Shown: positions 30,728 through 39,273 of the stretch, piece by piece
How positions within the stretch are numbered: the stretch's first letter is position 1
Layout: the number at the start of each line of letters is the position of its first letter
NCBI GenBank assembly: GCA_022826185.1
Contig: JAJDVH010000065.1
Coordinates: 1 to 39,716 of the forward strand
Direction of reading: 5' to 3'
DNA length: 39,716 bases
From: Alphaproteobacteria bacterium
GTDB lineage: Bacteria > Pseudomonadota > Alphaproteobacteria > Bin95
The notes under the pieces: generated by a model
Database searches by the model: none
What the model was told of the DNA's origin: nothing
The model's input: the letters and a program-made list of their open reading frames with translations, nothing else
Made by a program: the position numbers and the translations under genes

Positions 30728-33130
30728 ATGATGGCGCTCCTCCGGTTCTTCTTCTTGCCCGAGATTGGACGCTCGTTGCGCGAGCTGCGGAGCGCGGCCG
30801 GCCGGATCAAGGGGCTATGCAGTGCCGCCTTTGCTTGGCCGTCGAAGGGAGAGTGGCGCTGGTCGCGGCTTCGGGAGCCCTCGGCCCGGCTTCCGGCCTG
30901 CCTGGGCGCAGCTCTGGCGGGTACGGGCGCCGGGTTCGCAAGCTTGGGCGCGAGCGGCCTGATATCGGCCGAGGCCGAGGCCCAGTCCGACCTGCTCCCT
31001 TTCGATTTTACGGAGCTCGATCCGTTCGAGGAGACGTCGCACACGACGCGGGAGATCCTCGGGTTCCTGAACAGCTTTCGGCCGGGAGGGGGCGGAGAGG
31101 GTCCGGCGGCGCTCGCCAACATGCTGTACGTGTTCAACGGCGGCATCCTGGTGCTGGCGGGATTTCTGCTGGTCTATCACACGGTGGCGGGCACGGTGGC
31201 CACGGCGCGGCAGGGCCGCTGGGGGTTTGGCGGCTGGGAGGTTCTGCGGGTGGTGATCGCGGTGGGGCTGATGGTGCCGCTGCCGCCGGGGGGCATGAAC
31301 GGGGGGCAGCACATCGTGCTGGGGCTGGCGCGCGCCGGCGGTGATTTCGCGAACACGGTCTGGCAGCCCTTCGCAGACGACATGCTGGGCGAGTCCGAGA
31401 CGGCGGTTCCTTTGCCGAAGGACGATCTGTGGCGTTCCGCGATCGCGCGGGCGCTGGTGGTCGAGACGTGCACGGCCGTGGCGAACGCGGAGGTGGGGGA
31501 CGTGCAGGTGGGGCCGGCCGTGTTCCGCAGATCCGAGGGCTTCATTGTAAGGGAGCGGGTGTCTGAGGACGGCTCGATTTCCTACGGCTACAACGCGCGG
31601 CGGGTGCCGAACATGTGCGGCGCGATTCGCTTCGTGGACGTGGATGACGATCAGCTGAGCATGGGGATCGCAGACGTGACACCCGGGGACGGCGAGGCGG
31701 GGCGGCTGCTGGCGGGAAACGCACACTACAGGGCTTTGGCGGGCTCGCCAGCGGGGGGCGGGACGCCCGTGCTGGACGAGCTGGCGGTGATTGCGAACCG
31801 CCTGCAGGCGCCGCTGAGAGGCCGGATCGTGGTGGACGACGGTAGCGGCGAAGCCGGGGCGGACGGTGCGGGCGAGTATCCGGAGATTCCGGACGTGGAG
31901 GGGATGCTGGAGCCGCTTGGGGCGCGCTATCTGGCGGCGCTGAGGGTGGGGCTGGAGGACTCTGCGAGGGTGGAGACCGAGGATCGCAGGGCGCGGCTGG
32001 AGGGCATGGAGCGGGACGTGGAATGGTTGGCCGCGGCGTCGTTCATCAACACGATTGCGTACCGGACGGGCTCCTTCCACGCGGTGTCCTACGGCGTTCC
32101 GGACGTGGTTCCGCCCAATTACGAGGAGCTGGGGAAGAAGGACGAGGTGGCCGCGGCCGCAGTGGGGCTGCTGGTGCAGGAGCTGAACAAGGGCGGGCGC
32201 TTTCGACCGAGCCATCTGCGGATGGGAGAGCAGGGCATGGCGGGGTCGTTGTCGGGGCTAGCCAGTTCAAAGGAAGGATTGGGCGGCGTTCTGTTCGGGA
32301 TGTTCGACCTGGAAAGTGTATTCGTGACGACGGATGAATTTGACAGAACGCTCAATCCGATCGGGCAGTTGGCGTCGTTCGGATCGAGCCTGATCGGTGC
32401 GGCCTTGCACACGTACACGGGCCTGATCGCCTCGACGGTGGCGCTTCATGCGACGTCGGCGACGGTGGCGGGGATTCCGGTACTGGGGAAGTTGTGGCTG
32501 GGAGATGCTGCGAAGGAGGTGACGGCGGGAGCGCGGGCGGTGTGGGACGTGGGCGGCGGTTTGGTGAACATGGTGCTTGGGATTCTGCTCATCGCCGGCG
32601 TGATGCTCGCTTTCGTGTTGCCGTTGATTCCGTTTATCCGCTTCCTGTTCGGAATCCTGACGTGGCTGATGACCGTGGTCGAGGCGTTCCTCTCGATCAC
32701 GGTGTTCGCGGCTGCGCACGTGACGCGGGGTGAGGGCAATCAGCTGATGACGAGTGTGACACGGAGTGGCTGGCTGTTCCTGCCGGGACTGGTGCTGCGG
32801 CCGGCGTTGATGCTGTTCGGCTTCGTGCTCGGCTATTGGGTGTTCGTGGCCGGGGTGACAATCCTGAACGGGGTTTTCGTGCCTTACCTGAAGGACGCAG
32901 ACGAGCTCTCGGGCATCGGGCTGGAGGGGTTCATTCCCATGATCGTTGTCTACGTTTTCATCTGTTACACGCTCATGAACATGGCCTTCAAGCTGATCGA
33001 TATCCTGCCGAATGTGGTGATCGAGTGGATCGGCGGCCGGGGTTCGGCTTCGGCCGGTGGGACAGAGGGGGCCATGGGTGGAATTACATCGGGTGTCGGT
33101 CGCCTGGCGGCCATGCGGTTCGGGCGTTAG
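30728..33130 (+). CDS. dotA: DotA/TraY polytopic membrane protein
   Basis: The 800-residue protein fits the DotA/TraY family. It has an N-terminal leader with a hydrophobic stretch and a likely cleavage near EAEAQ (about 83-87), two helices (LYVFNGGILVLAGFLLVYHT; VLRVVIAVGLMVPLPPGG) flanking a typical 'MNGGQ' loop, and a large periplasmic region with Cys (EVGDVQVG, NMCGAI). A C-terminal group of helices follows (VLGILLIAGVMLAFVLPLIP, ILTWLMTVVEAFLSITVF, PALMLFGFVLGYWVFVAGV, MIVVYVFICYTLMNMAFKLI). DotA/TraY is essential for type IVB transfer. It is the last canonical dot gene here. Confidence 0.88.
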   Translation: MMALLRFFFLPEIGRSLRELRSAAGRIKGLCSAAFAWPSKGEWRWSRLREPSARLPACLGAALAGTGAGFASLGASGLISAEAEAQSDLLPFDFTELDPFEETSHTTREILGFLNSFRPGGGGEGPAALANMLYVFNGGILVLAGFLLVYHTVAGTVATARQGRWGFGGWEVLRVVIAVGLMVPLPPGGMNGGQHIVLGLARAGGDFANTVWQPFADDMLGESETAVPLPKDDLWRSAIARALVVETCTAVANAEVGDVQVGPAVFRRSEGFIVRERVSEDGSISYGYNARRVPNMCGAIRFVDVDDDQLSMGIADVTPGDGEAGRLLAGNAHYRALAGSPAGGGTPVLDELAVIANRLQAPLRGRIVVDDGSGEAGADGAGEYPEIPDVEGMLEPLGARYLAALRVGLEDSARVETEDRRARLEGMERDVEWLAAASFINTIAYRTGSFHAVSYGVPDVVPPNYEELGKKDEVAAAAVGLLVQELNKGGRFRPSHLRMGEQGMAGSLSGLASSKEGLGGVLFGMFDLESVFVTTDEFDRTLNPIGQLASFGSSLIGAALHTYTGLIASTVALHATSATVAGIPVLGKLWLGDAAKEVTAGARAVWDVGGGLVNMVLGILLIAGVMLAFVLPLIPFIRFLFGILTWLMTVVEAFLSITVFAAAHVTRGEGNQLMTSVTRSGWLFLPGLVLRPALMLFGFVLGYWVFVAGVTILNGVFVPYLKDADELSGIGLEGFIPMIVVYVFICYTLMNMAFKLIDILPNVVIEWIGGRGSASAGGTEGAMGGITSGVGRLAAMRFGR

Positions 33131-33142
33131 GGGGCAAGACGG

Positions 33143-35092
33143 ATGTCCAGGTTGTGGTGGAACGTGGTGCTGGGCGTGGGCCTGTCGGGCCTGGGCGCGG
33201 GCGCGTGCATGTGGATGGTGTCGACGGTGCCGGCGCCCTCGTTGGTGCTCGTGGCGGTGTCGGCCGCGCTCTGCGGGCTGTTCGGCGTGTTCCTGGGGAC
33301 GGGCCGGAGCAAGCGGACGATGGGGCTGCGGTTGGGCACGTTCGCCGGCGCGGCGGCGGCGCTCGGCGGGGCGGCGTGGATCGAGGTGTTCCAGCCGGTG
33401 CTGGCGACGGGATCGATCGATGCCGTGGTGGCGCGGCTGTCGCAGGGACGCCTGGTCGACCTGGTGGTGATGGTGGCGTCGAGCGTGGGCGCGGTGCTGG
33501 CCTGCCTGGTGTGGGCAGAGGTGGCGCTGTTCTGGCTGCGCTCGCTGGACAAGGGCCGCCGGCGGCGGCGCGCGGAGTCGGATCTCTACGGAAAGGCGGA
33601 TTTCCTGGATCGGCGGTTCATGCGCGAGTTGACGAAGCGGCGCGGAATCCTGCTTGGCCAGTGGGGCTCGGGCGCGCGCGCGCCCCTGGTCGCCTGGCGC
33701 CTGGAAGGCTCCGCGCTGACGCTCGCCCCGCCCCGTACCGGCAAGGGGGCGACGATCGCGCTGAACTACCTCTCGCCAAAGTGGCGGGGCTGGGAGGGGT
33801 CCACGGTGCTGCTGGACCCGAGGGGCGAGATGTTCCCGGTGGTGGCGCGCAGGCGCCGGCAGATGGGCCGCCGCGTGCTGCTGATGGACCCCTACGGGGT
33901 GGTGGAGGGGCACAGGCAGAAGCTGCCGGGGCTCTACCTGCCGCTGACGCGGAGCGAGACCTTCAATCCGCTGGATTTCATCCGGGACGACGAGGCGAAG
34001 GCGGTGAGCGATATCTACGTGCTGCTGGACGCGCTGCTGACGCCGCCGCCGGCGAACCGCTCGCAGTCGAACGCGCAGCACTTCTACCAGTCCTCGCGGG
34101 CGATCATCGCGGGGTACATCGCCTGGGTGCGCTTCAGGTGCGAGCCGGGGGAGCGAACGCTGGGCCACGTGCGGGACCTGCTGATGTCGTCGGTGGCGGA
34201 CCGCAAGGAGTGGGAGGACGGGGTGCTCAAGGAGGAGCGCTTCGCCGGCGGGCTGGCGCACGAGGCGGTGGAGCGGATGCGGCAGGTGTCGGACGAGGAG
34301 CGGGGGTCGAACTTCTCCTCGATCGCGAACCAGATGTCGTTCCTCACGTCGCCGGCGATGGTGCGCTCGACAAGCAGCTCGAGCTTCGATCCCGAGGTGC
34401 TGGTGGACGGGAACACGGACCTGTTCGTGGTGGTGCCGGAGGACGAGAGCGGGAACGCGAGATCCTGGCTCAGGCTGTGGATCACCATGCCGAACGCGCT
34501 CTCGACCAGGCGGCCGCTGAAGCGCGACCTGCTGCTGATCATCGACGAGATGCCCAAGCTCGGGTTCCTGCAGCCGGTCATGGACGGCTACAACATGGCG
34601 GCAGGAAGGGGCGTGCATTTCTGGTCGTTCGCGCAGTCGATATCGGCGCTCGACGAGACGTGGGGGGCGGAGAGCCGCAAGACCCTGACGCACCTCGCCG
34701 AGATCGTGCAGTACATGGGCCTGTCGCGTAACGACCCCGAGGGCGCGGAGCAGATCTCCCAGGCGATCGGGAGCGGCACCTACGAGAGCCAGAGCGAATC
34801 GCACTCGGGCAGCATGTCGGACGCGCGGCTCATCGCGTCGAAGACCCAGACCCAGGCCGGCGAGACGCTCTCTCTGGTCAAGGAGCGGCTGGTGACTCCG
34901 GACGAGCTGATGACGCTCCGGCCGGACAGGCAGTTCGTGCTGGCCTCGCCGAAGGACATTCCGCGCGATCCGATCGCGCTCGAGCACACGCATTACTGGA
35001 CGCACCGGCAGACGCGGGGCCTGTTCGATCCGAACCCGCTGATGGTGCGCCGGGACGAGGGCGAGGGCGAGGAGCGGGAGGAGGCGGCATGA
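33143..35092 (+). CDS. VirD4/TraG-type coupling ATPase (T4CP)
   Basis: The 649-residue protein has N-terminal membrane helices (about 10-110), Walker A LAPPRTGKGATIALNYL (about 193-209), a STVLLDPRGEMFPVVARRRR block (the usual 'DPKGE' is DPRGE), Walker B LLLIIDEMPKLG (about 460-471) and FWSFAQSISAL. It resembles VirD4/TraG of IncP and Ti systems ('T4SS-DNA_transf') more than the DotL/TrbC proteins that accompany most type IVB systems. Coupling proteins bring the relaxosome to the channel. The stop overlaps the next gene (ATGA). Confidence 0.88.
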   Translation: MSRLWWNVVLGVGLSGLGAGACMWMVSTVPAPSLVLVAVSAALCGLFGVFLGTGRSKRTMGLRLGTFAGAAAALGGAAWIEVFQPVLATGSIDAVVARLSQGRLVDLVVMVASSVGAVLACLVWAEVALFWLRSLDKGRRRRRAESDLYGKADFLDRRFMRELTKRRGILLGQWGSGARAPLVAWRLEGSALTLAPPRTGKGATIALNYLSPKWRGWEGSTVLLDPRGEMFPVVARRRRQMGRRVLLMDPYGVVEGHRQKLPGLYLPLTRSETFNPLDFIRDDEAKAVSDIYVLLDALLTPPPANRSQSNAQHFYQSSRAIIAGYIAWVRFRCEPGERTLGHVRDLLMSSVADRKEWEDGVLKEERFAGGLAHEAVERMRQVSDEERGSNFSSIANQMSFLTSPAMVRSTSSSSFDPEVLVDGNTDLFVVVPEDESGNARSWLRLWITMPNALSTRRPLKRDLLLIIDEMPKLGFLQPVMDGYNMAAGRGVHFWSFAQSISALDETWGAESRKTLTHLAEIVQYMGLSRNDPEGAEQISQAIGSGTYESQSESHSGSMSDARLIASKTQTQAGETLSLVKERLVTPDELMTLRPDRQFVLASPKDIPRDPIALEHTHYWTHRQTRGLFDPNPLMVRRDEGEGEEREEAA

Positions 35093-36615
35093 CCGACGCG
35101 GAGGGCAGCGCTCCGGCCGCGGCCGGCAAGGCGGAGCCGCCGGCGGAGGTGTCGGGAACGCCGCTTCCGGAATCGGGCGCAGAGGCGGCAGCGGGGCCGA
35201 AGGGCGGGGACGCGGAGGGCAGCGGCGGCGCCGTTGGCTGGGGTCTGGAGGCGGAGGAAGGAAGGGCCGATGTTCTCGCGGAGTTCTGGGGGGATGAGCC
35301 GCTCGGCGGAGCCGGGGCCGGTGGGGAGGCCCCCGCGGCGCGCGACGGTGGCGGTGCAGGCGGGCCGGCTCGGGAGCCGGGCGCGGACGGGCCGGGGCGG
35401 GAAGAGGCGGCGCGGCCGGTGGAAGCGGCGGGACGACCTGCTGATCCGGTAGCGGGCGGGCGGCGGCTGGAAGCGCAGGCGCAGGGGGCGGAAGGCGGTG
35501 ACGCGGGGGTTGCTGTTCGCGAGCCCGATTCTGCGCAGGCGGCGGCGGGGCCGGCAGCGGCGTTGCCGGGGGTCGAGGGCGCGGCGATGGGGTCGGCGGC
35601 CGATATGGCGGCGCGGCGAGCGGAAGTGGATGCGCAGGGTGTCGAGGACGAGCTGTCGGGGGTGGAAGGCGAAGAGGCCGGCGCGGCGGTCGCTGAGGCC
35701 GGAAACGGAGGCGGCGGGGCTCCGGAAGGGGGCGGAGAGGCAGGGCAGGAGTCGGCGGACGCGGCGGTGGCCGCGGGCGCGCCGGCAGTCGAGGACGCGC
35801 TGCCGGGGGAGGAAGGCGAGGAGGCCGGGCCTGCGGCGGGTGGGGTGCTTGCGGCGGTGGAGGCGTTGAGGTTCGAGCTTGGTGATGTGGAGGAAGTGGC
35901 TTTGGGGCTGCGGACCAAGCTGGGGGAGGTGTCGAAGGAGCTGGGGGAGATCAAGGGCAAGCTGGATGCGGTGGTGGAGGCGCCGGGGAAGGAAGCGGAC
36001 GGATCACGGGAGACGGTGAAGGAGGGGCTGGGAAAGATAGAGGCGATGATTTCGGATTTGCCGGATTCGTTGATCGCGCAAAGCGAGCTGCTGAAGCAGG
36101 CGGGGGAGGGGCAGGGCGAGAAGGGAGGGGACAATTTTCTGTCGCAGTTGAGGGAGATGCTGCAGGCGGGCCTGCAGAGGGTGGACGAGCGGATCGAGGG
36201 GGTGGTCGAGGCGGGGAACAAGCAGTCGGAGGCGTTCGAGGGGGTCAAGCTGGAGGTGGAGGTGGTGAAGAAGGTGGGCGCGTTGGTCGGGAACCTCGAA
36301 GAGAGGCTGGAGGCGTACAAGAAGGACCTGAGCCGTGACCGCGAGCTGGTCGGAGGGGCGCGGCGCTGGGTGGTGCTGGCGCTGGCGGCGTTCGCGGCGC
36401 CGGCGCTGGTGCTGGCCGGGACCTTCGTGGGACAGCAGTGGCAGGTGCTGCCGCTGCAGGAGTCGACGGGAGGGTGGAAGGACCACGTGTGGGAGCGTTA
36501 CGGCCTCGACCTGGTGGAATGCGTGAAGACGGGGGTTCGCCAGGGGGGGCCGTACGACTGCACCGTCGATGTGGGCGCGTCGGTCGATCAGGTTCGCCGG
36601 GCGTCGGGGCGGTGA
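35089..36615 (+). CDS. Low-complexity Ala/Gly/Glu-rich coiled-coil membrane protein
   Basis: The 508-residue product has a disordered N-terminal half (about 1-255) made almost entirely of Ala, Gly, Glu and Pro. A heptad-rich helical part follows (about 258-415: LGLRTKLGEVSKELGEIKGK, RVDERIEGVVEAGNKQSEAF, VGNLEERLEAYKKDLSRDR), then one membrane helix (VVLALAAFAAPALVLAGTFV, about 427-446) and a 60-residue tail with two Cys (VECVKT, YDCTVD). No family is recognised. Cotranslation with the coupling protein suggests a helper role in DNA delivery, but that is inference. The frame is real: it continues across 1.5 kb with a coherent coiled coil, and the antisense frame is poorer. Confidence 0.65.
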   Translation: MTDAEGSAPAAAGKAEPPAEVSGTPLPESGAEAAAGPKGGDAEGSGGAVGWGLEAEEGRADVLAEFWGDEPLGGAGAGGEAPAARDGGGAGGPAREPGADGPGREEAARPVEAAGRPADPVAGGRRLEAQAQGAEGGDAGVAVREPDSAQAAAGPAAALPGVEGAAMGSAADMAARRAEVDAQGVEDELSGVEGEEAGAAVAEAGNGGGGAPEGGGEAGQESADAAVAAGAPAVEDALPGEEGEEAGPAAGGVLAAVEALRFELGDVEEVALGLRTKLGEVSKELGEIKGKLDAVVEAPGKEADGSRETVKEGLGKIEAMISDLPDSLIAQSELLKQAGEGQGEKGGDNFLSQLREMLQAGLQRVDERIEGVVEAGNKQSEAFEGVKLEVEVVKKVGALVGNLEERLEAYKKDLSRDRELVGGARRWVVLALAAFAAPALVLAGTFVGQQWQVLPLQESTGGWKDHVWERYGLDLVECVKTGVRQGGPYDCTVDVGASVDQVRRASGR

Positions 36616-36635
36616 GGACGGAAATGGAGGCGGCG

Positions 36636-36842
36636 ATGAGCGAAGCGGCGTGCCGGATGTGCGGCTGCACGGAAGAGAGCGCGTGCGTTGACGAGTGGGG
36701 CGATGCCTGTGGCTGGTCCGCGGCCGATCCCTCGGTCTGCACGTTCTGCGAGGAAGGGGTGCCCTGCACGAAGGGAGGCCCGGGCGAGGGAGGCGCGTCG
36801 TTCGCCGGCGCGGGCACGGTCGGTTTCGTGAGGAGGTCCTGA
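36636..36842 (+). CDS. Cys-rich mini-protein (putative zinc-binding)
   Basis: The 68-residue protein has the pattern CRMCGCTEESACVDEWGDAC, then GWSAADPSVCTFC. This resembles the 'CxxCGCTxxxAC...CxWxxPDLCSxC' motif found in small phage and plasmid proteins, which probably bind zinc. The ATG at 36636 has GGAGG 5 bases upstream; an ATG at 36624 is less well placed. The nrdJ ATG follows immediately after its TGA, so the two are probably translated together. Function is unknown. Confidence 0.65.
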   Translation: MSEAACRMCGCTEESACVDEWGDACGWSAADPSVCTFCEEGVPCTKGGPGEGGASFAGAGTVGFVRRS

Positions 36843-39212
36843 ATGACCGAAATGCTGCCGATCTCGTCCCGCATCTGGGACATGAAGTACCGGCTGAAGG
36901 ACGCCTCCGGCAATCCGGTCGACGGCACGGTCGAGGACACCTGGCGACGCGTCGCCCGCGCGCTCGCCTCGGTCGAAGCCGAGCGTGAGTCCTGGGAGGA
37001 GGCGTTCTACGAGGCCCTCGAAGGATTCGGGTTCCTCCCCGGCGGCCGCATCCTCGCCGGCGCCGGCGCGGACCGGCAGGTGACGCTCTTCAACTGCTTC
37101 GTGATGGGGCGGATCGGGGACGACATGTCGGCGATCTTCGAGCATCTGAAGGAGGCCGCGCTCACCATGCAGCAGGGCGGCGGGATCGGCTACGACTTCT
37201 CGACGCTCCGGCCCAAGGGCGCGGTGGTGAAGGGCGTGGGCGCCGATGCGTCGGGGCCGCTGCCTTTCATGGACTGCTGGGACGCGATGTGCCGCACGAT
37301 CATGAGCGCGGGCTTCAGGCGGGGCGCCATGATGGGCTGCCTGCGCTGCGACCACCCCGACATCGAGGCCTTCGTGGAGGCCAAGCGCGATCCCGGCCGG
37401 CTGCGCATGTTCAATCTCTCGGTGCTGGTGACCGATCCCTTCATGCAGGCCGTGAGGGAGAATGGCGCGTGGGAGCTGGCGTTCGAGGGGGTGGTCTACA
37501 AGACGGTCCGGGCGCGGGAGCTGTGGCAGAGCATCCTGCGCTCGACCTATGCGTATGCCGAGCCCGGCGTGATCTTCATCGACCGGGTGAACCAGGCGAA
37601 CAACCTCGGCTATTGCGAGGAGATCTTCGCCAGCAATCCGTGCGGGGAGCAAATGCTGCCGCCCTACGGCGCCTGCCTGCTGGGCTCGGTCAATCTGGCG
37701 AGCCTGGTGCGGCGGCCGTTCGAGGCGGAGGCGGAGCTGGACCTGGAGAGGCTGGAGGCGCTGACGCGGGTGGCGGTGCGGATGCTGGACAACGCGATCG
37801 ACTGCTCGCGCTTCCCGCTCGAGGCGCAGAAGGCGGAGGCGCAGGCCAAGCGGCGGATCGGGCTGGGGGTCACGGGTCTCGCCGACGCTCTGATCATGTG
37901 CAGGGCGCGGTACGGCAGCGGACAGGGAAACGCCCTGGTCGAGCGCTGGATGGGGAGGCTGCGGAGGGCGGCGTACCTGGCCTCCGTCGCGCTGGCGCGG
38001 GAGAAGGGGACGTTCCCGCTGTACGACGCTGCGCGCTACCGGGACAGCCCGATGGTGCGGGGCCTCGACGAGGACGTGCGGCGGGAGGTCGCGGAGGCGG
38101 GCGTGCGGAACGCGCTGCTCACCTCGATCGCGCCGACCGGCACGATCTCGCTGCTGGCGGGTAACGTGTCGTCGGGGATCGAGCCCGTGTTCAGCTACTC
38201 CTACACGCGTAACGTGCTGACGCCGGACGGCACGCGCAGGGCGGAGGCGGTCGAGGATCACGCCTACCTCCTGTTCCGGCGGCTGAAGGGCGATGCGGCG
38301 CCGCTGCCGGACTATTTCACGGATGCGCAGTCGCTGACGCCGGAGGACCACCTGGCCGTGCAGGCGCGTGTGCAGGCGTTCGTCGACAGCTCGATCTCCA
38401 AGACGATCAACTGCCCGGAGGAGATGGGGTTCGAGGAGTTCGGCGACGTCTACCTGAAGGCGTACGAGCTGGGCTGCAAGGGCTGCACGACGTACCGGCC
38501 GAACGAGGTGACGGGCGCGGTGCTGGCCACGGCGGGCGCGGGAGAGGCGCGGCCGCCGGGCGGGGACGGCGCCGCAGAGAGGCCGGACGGGAGCGGGCCG
38601 GCGGAGGTTGCGGGGCAGCCGGCGCTGCCGCTCGAGGAGCCGCCGGCGCGGCACGAGGACGAGTTCGAGGCAGGGGCCGTGGTGCACCTCACGCGGGCGC
38701 TGGAGCGGCCGGAGGCGTTGCAGGGCAGCACTTACAAGATCCGGTGGCCGGAGCACGACCACGCGATCTACGTGACCATCAACGACGTGGTGAGGGACGG
38801 GCGCAGGCAGCCGTTCGAGATCTTCATCAACTCGAAGAACATGGAGCATTACGCCTGGACGGTGGCGCTCACGCGGATGATCAGCGCGGTGTTCCGGCGG
38901 GGCGGGGACGTGTCGTTCATCGTGGACGAGCTCAAGGCGGTCTTCGATCCGCGCGGCGGGCAGTGGGTGGAGAGGCAGTACGTTCCGTCCATGCTGGCGC
39001 TGATCGGGATGGTCATCGAGGGCCACCTGAGGGCGATCTGGGGCAGGCCGGAGGAGCGGCAGGCGGAACCGCTCGCGATCGAGGGCGGGGGCGGCAGCGG
39101 AACCGCCGGGGTCGCGCGGCCGAGGCTCTGCTCCCGTTGCGGCCAGCCGGAGCTGGTGCACCGGGAGGGCTGCGACGTGTGCCTCTCGTGCGGGCACTCG
39201 AAATGTGCGTAG
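36843..39212 (+). CDS. nrdJ: Adenosylcobalamin-dependent ribonucleotide reductase (class II)
   Basis: The 789-residue enzyme reduces ribonucleotides to deoxyribonucleotides. Landmarks: GFLPGGRILAGAG, TLFNCFVMG (active-site Cys, about 85), QQGGGIGYDFSTLRPKGA, NPCGEQMLPPYGACLLGSVN (catalytic Cys and Glu, about 266-285), TSIAPTGTISLLAGN, TINCPEEMGFEEFGDVYL with ELGCKGCTTYRPN, and a C-terminal zinc-ribbon-like tail (CSRCG...CDVCLSCGHSKC). The pattern fits the long NrdJ family that uses coenzyme B12 and does not need oxygen or a second subunit. Such enzymes are common on large phages and plasmids. It is followed by an inverted repeat. Confidence 0.93.
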   Translation: MTEMLPISSRIWDMKYRLKDASGNPVDGTVEDTWRRVARALASVEAERESWEEAFYEALEGFGFLPGGRILAGAGADRQVTLFNCFVMGRIGDDMSAIFEHLKEAALTMQQGGGIGYDFSTLRPKGAVVKGVGADASGPLPFMDCWDAMCRTIMSAGFRRGAMMGCLRCDHPDIEAFVEAKRDPGRLRMFNLSVLVTDPFMQAVRENGAWELAFEGVVYKTVRARELWQSILRSTYAYAEPGVIFIDRVNQANNLGYCEEIFASNPCGEQMLPPYGACLLGSVNLASLVRRPFEAEAELDLERLEALTRVAVRMLDNAIDCSRFPLEAQKAEAQAKRRIGLGVTGLADALIMCRARYGSGQGNALVERWMGRLRRAAYLASVALAREKGTFPLYDAARYRDSPMVRGLDEDVRREVAEAGVRNALLTSIAPTGTISLLAGNVSSGIEPVFSYSYTRNVLTPDGTRRAEAVEDHAYLLFRRLKGDAAPLPDYFTDAQSLTPEDHLAVQARVQAFVDSSISKTINCPEEMGFEEFGDVYLKAYELGCKGCTTYRPNEVTGAVLATAGAGEARPPGGDGAAERPDGSGPAEVAGQPALPLEEPPARHEDEFEAGAVVHLTRALERPEALQGSTYKIRWPEHDHAIYVTINDVVRDGRRQPFEIFINSKNMEHYAWTVALTRMISAVFRRGGDVSFIVDELKAVFDPRGGQWVERQYVPSMLALIGMVIEGHLRAIWGRPEERQAEPLAIEGGGGSGTAGVARPRLCSRCGQPELVHREGCDVCLSCGHSKCA

Positions 39213-39237
39213 GCCGGGCGGCGCGGTGCCGCCCGGC
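39213..39237 (+). terminator. GC-rich inverted repeat between nrdJ and ssb
   Basis: A perfect 10-bp stem (39213-39222 with 39228-39237) encloses a 5-base loop right after the nrdJ stop. No T-run follows, so it may be only a weak terminator or an mRNA-processing/stabilising hairpin. Confidence 0.5.
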
Positions 39238-39261
39238 GGGTAGCTTGTGAAAGACCTGAAG

Positions 39262-39269
39262 AAGGAGGG
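39262..39269 (+). promoter_or_regulatory. Strong ribosome binding site of ssb
   Basis: AAGGAGGG lies 4 bases before the ATG at 39274. It is one of the strongest such sites in the window, in keeping with a product needed in quantity. Confidence 0.65.
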
Positions 39270-39273
39270 AACC

